Assembly (NCBI GenBank): GCA_021807975.1
Contig: JAKBCJ010000249.1
Coordinates: forward strand, 1 to 7,159
DNA: 7,159 nt
Source of the DNA: Pseudomonadota bacterium
GTDB taxonomy: Bacteria; Pseudomonadota; Alphaproteobacteria; Acetobacterales; Acetobacteraceae
Direction: 5' to 3'
Shown piece after piece: positions 5,725 to 7,159 of the stretch. The notes beneath the pieces were generated by a model, which was not told the origin of the DNA, made no database searches, and saw only the letters and a list, made by a program, of their open reading frames with translations. The translations under genes and the position numbers were made by a program. How positions within the stretch are numbered: position 1 is the stretch's first letter; every line of letters starts with the position of its first letter.

Positions 5725-6939
5725 ATGACCATCGCATTCAGGGCCACGCCCGCGCAAAGAGAGTTCGTCACGCTGGATGGCTTGCGTGGCGTGGCCGCGA
5801 TCATGATCGTCATCCGTCACGCTCCGCCGTTCCTGTGGCAAAATCTCACCGGACCAACCGGCGTGTTCTGGGAAAGCTATCTGGCGGTCGATTTCTTTTT
5901 CGCACTCAGCGGCTTTGTGCTCGCCCATGCTTATGGTGTCCGCCTGGAACATGGCATGACGGTTCGGCGCTTCTTCATGGTCCGGATGGTCAGGCTCTAT
6001 CCGCTGTATTTGCTTGCCTGCGCGATCGGGATCGTTTTCGTCGCCGGGCGGCTGGTCGCCGGTAAAACCGGGCTCCCGGCCGCCGCGCCGGACGTGATCT
6101 CGGCACTGTTGTTCCTGCCCAACCCGACCAGCCCAAGCATGCTGTTTCCGCTGAATTCGCCGGCATGGTCGCTGTTCGATGAGATCGCGGCGAACCTTGT
6201 CTTCGCCGTGACCGCCAGACACCTGACGACCCGCCGACTGGCCGCGTTCGTTGCCGTCGCCGCGGTTGCGCTCGGCGTGTCGTCGGCGTTCGGATGGTTC
6301 GGCTTCGGTACGGCTCTCGGCGCCACGATGGACGGTGGGACACTATGGCATTCGATCGGCGCCGGTCTGTTGCGTGTGGCGTTCTCGTTTTCCGCCGGTG
6401 TGCTGCTCTACCGCCTGCGGGGCATGACCGCGTGGCGTCCGCGCCTGCCGCCAACGCTGCTCGTGGGCATATTGATATTGACGCTGGGATGCGGACCGAC
6501 CGGGGGGTTGCAGTCAATTTACGATATTGTATCGACCTTGGTCCTGTTCCCGACCATGATCTTCATCGGGGCGGACAACAACCCCGGGCCGCGGGCGGAA
6601 CGAGCGTTTGCCTGGATGGGCGCGATCTCCTATCCGATCTATGTGCTGCAAATGCCAATCTACGCCTGGTGTATCTACGTGTCCTACTCCATCGCGCTAC
6701 GGCGGACCGGCAGCTATGAACATATCCCCCGCCTGTGGGGGATGGCCAGCGTGGTACTTGTCGTGGCGGTTGCCATCGCCGCGAACCGGTGGTTCGACCA
6801 GCCGGTTCGTCGGTGGTTGACCGCTGTTCTGAATCGCGGCCACGGGGCGGACCGACGGATACGGGTGGGCATTGAGGCCCGTTCCATGTCCGGCGCGGAG
6901 CGTTTGGCGGGCCGCATGTCCAAGCCAGATATCGAATAG
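5725..6939 (+). CDS. Acyltransferase-3 (OafA/YrhL-like) integral membrane acyltransferase
   Basis: This is a 404-residue inner-membrane protein with about ten hydrophobic segments. Proteins of this family move acetyl or other acyl groups onto sugars of exopolysaccharide, O-antigen, peptidoglycan or secondary products. Family landmarks in order are LDGLRG (17-22), Arg31-His32 (RH, the likely catalytic histidine site), FFFALSGFVLAHAYG (57-71), RRFFMVRMVRLYPLY (81-95), NSPAWSLFDEI (144-154), GAISYPIYVLQMPIY (299-313) and NRWFDQPVRRWL (354-365). The last 35 or so residues are basic, hydrophilic and probably cytoplasmic. There is no fused SGNH domain, so this is the short form. The ATG at 5725 gives a sensible N-terminus, although no Shine-Dalgarno sequence precedes it. 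The acceptor is unknown. The product of the exporter encoded 2 kb away is a possibility by theme only, since strand and gene order do not link them. Confidence 0.88.
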   Translation: MTIAFRATPAQREFVTLDGLRGVAAIMIVIRHAPPFLWQNLTGPTGVFWESYLAVDFFFALSGFVLAHAYGVRLEHGMTVRRFFMVRMVRLYPLYLLACAIGIVFVAGRLVAGKTGLPAAAPDVISALLFLPNPTSPSMLFPLNSPAWSLFDEIAANLVFAVTARHLTTRRLAAFVAVAAVALGVSSAFGWFGFGTALGATMDGGTLWHSIGAGLLRVAFSFSAGVLLYRLRGMTAWRPRLPPTLLVGILILTLGCGPTGGLQSIYDIVSTLVLFPTMIFIGADNNPGPRAERAFAWMGAISYPIYVLQMPIYAWCIYVSYSIALRRTGSYEHIPRLWGMASVVLVVAVAIAANRWFDQPVRRWLTAVLNRGHGADRRIRVGIEARSMSGAERLAGRMSKPDIE

Positions 6940-6958
6940 ATCAACCGTACATACCGAA

Positions 6959-6990
6959 GCGTGGCGAAGGGACTGAACCCCGCGCCACGC
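6959..6990. terminator. Stem-loop between the acyltransferase gene and rpsU
   Basis: GCGTGGCG (6959-6966) and CGCCACGC (6983-6990) are perfect reverse complements. Inside them GGG (6969-6971) can pair with CCC (6978-6980) around ACTGAA. The element lies 20 bases after the acyltransferase stop and 29 bases after the rpsU stop on the other strand. Read from rpsU, the stem is followed by TTCGGTATGT, only mildly T-rich. A competing weaker stem, GCCCC (6989-6993) with GGGGC (7011-7015), overlaps its edge. Confidence 0.6.
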
Positions 6991-7018
6991 CCCATCAAAG
7001 TCATTCAAACGGGGCTTG

Positions 7019-7159
7019 TTAGAAGCCCTCGCGCTCCAGCCGCTTACGCTCCAGCTTCCTGGCGCGGCGCACGGCCTCAGCCGCTTCGCGTGCCCGGCGT
7101 TCGGACGGCTTTTCATAATGCCGGCGAAGTTTCATCTCGCGGAAAATACCCTCCCGCTG
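7019..7159 (-). CDS. rpsU: Small ribosomal subunit protein bS21 (C-terminal part; start lies outside the window)
   Basis: The reverse strand from 7159 reads 46 codons and then TAA at 7021-7019. The peptide starts QREGIFREMKLRRHYEKPS and ends ARKLERKRLEREGF, which is the conserved basic helix of bacterial ribosomal protein S21. About 20 N-terminal residues are missing beyond the edge. S21 binds the 30S platform near the anti-Shine-Dalgarno end of 16S rRNA and supports initiation. Identification rests on near-complete identity with the family pattern as I know it; no alternative is plausible. The gene is convergent with the acyltransferase gene. Its promoter and operon partners cannot be seen. 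Confidence 0.95.
   Translation of the reverse strand, partial: QREGIFREMKLRRHYEKPSERRAREAAEAVRRARKLERKRLEREGF

Noticed and set aside
5710..6222. A 170-codon open frame on the minus strand opposite the acyltransferase
   Set aside because: It is charged and motif-free, and the opposite strand encodes canonical acyltransferase-3 motifs over the same stretch.

Overview
The window is a GC-rich, gene-dense chromosomal segment from a Gram-negative bacterium. The lipoprotein murein hydrolase with a SPOR domain, the Wzm/Wzt-type exporter and the bS21 sequence suggest an alphaproteobacterium, probably Acetobacteraceae or another Rhodospirillales-like lineage. That placement is inferred from protein style and base composition; no 16S gene or other decisive marker is present. 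There are eight protein genes, two of them cut by the window edges. I see no tRNA, rRNA, CRISPR array, insertion sequence or prophage.

Layout: (1) 1-384, minus strand, is the N-terminal 128 codons of a uronate-dehydrogenase-like short-chain dehydrogenase. (2) 417-1754, plus strand, is a complete amidase-signature hydrolase, divergent from the first gene across only 32 bases. (3) 1861-2640 and 2644-3501, minus strand, are the ATPase and permease of a polysaccharide-type ABC-2 exporter, three bases apart and surely co-transcribed. (4) 3502-3809 is a 308-base divergent intergenic region with a hairpin and T-rich tail just before the next gene. (5) 3810-4961, plus strand, is a lipoprotein lytic transglycosylase ending in a SPOR domain. 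(6) 5005-5568, minus strand, is a carboxymuconolactone-decarboxylase-family protein. (7) 5725-6939, plus strand, is a membrane acyltransferase of the acyltransferase-3 family. (8) 7019-7159, minus strand, is the C-terminal end of ribosomal protein bS21 (rpsU).

Genes alternate in strand, so apart from the exporter pair they look like single-gene transcription units. Three have envelope themes: glycan export, peptidoglycan cleavage and glycan acylation. Nothing in the layout ties these into one operon, and the amidase, dehydrogenase and CMD genes are metabolic. All three convergent junctions (1755-1860, 4962-5004, 6940-7018) hold a strong GC-rich stem-loop without a clear U-tract, probably a shared bidirectional termination or 3'-end device.

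I found no convincing previously undescribed system. The points most worth a second look are the hairpin plus T-rich tail in front of the lytic transglycosylase, a run of eight G/C bases near the 5' end of the exporter permease gene, the small exporter pair isolated from any visible glycan cluster, and the repeated hairpin pattern at convergent gene ends.
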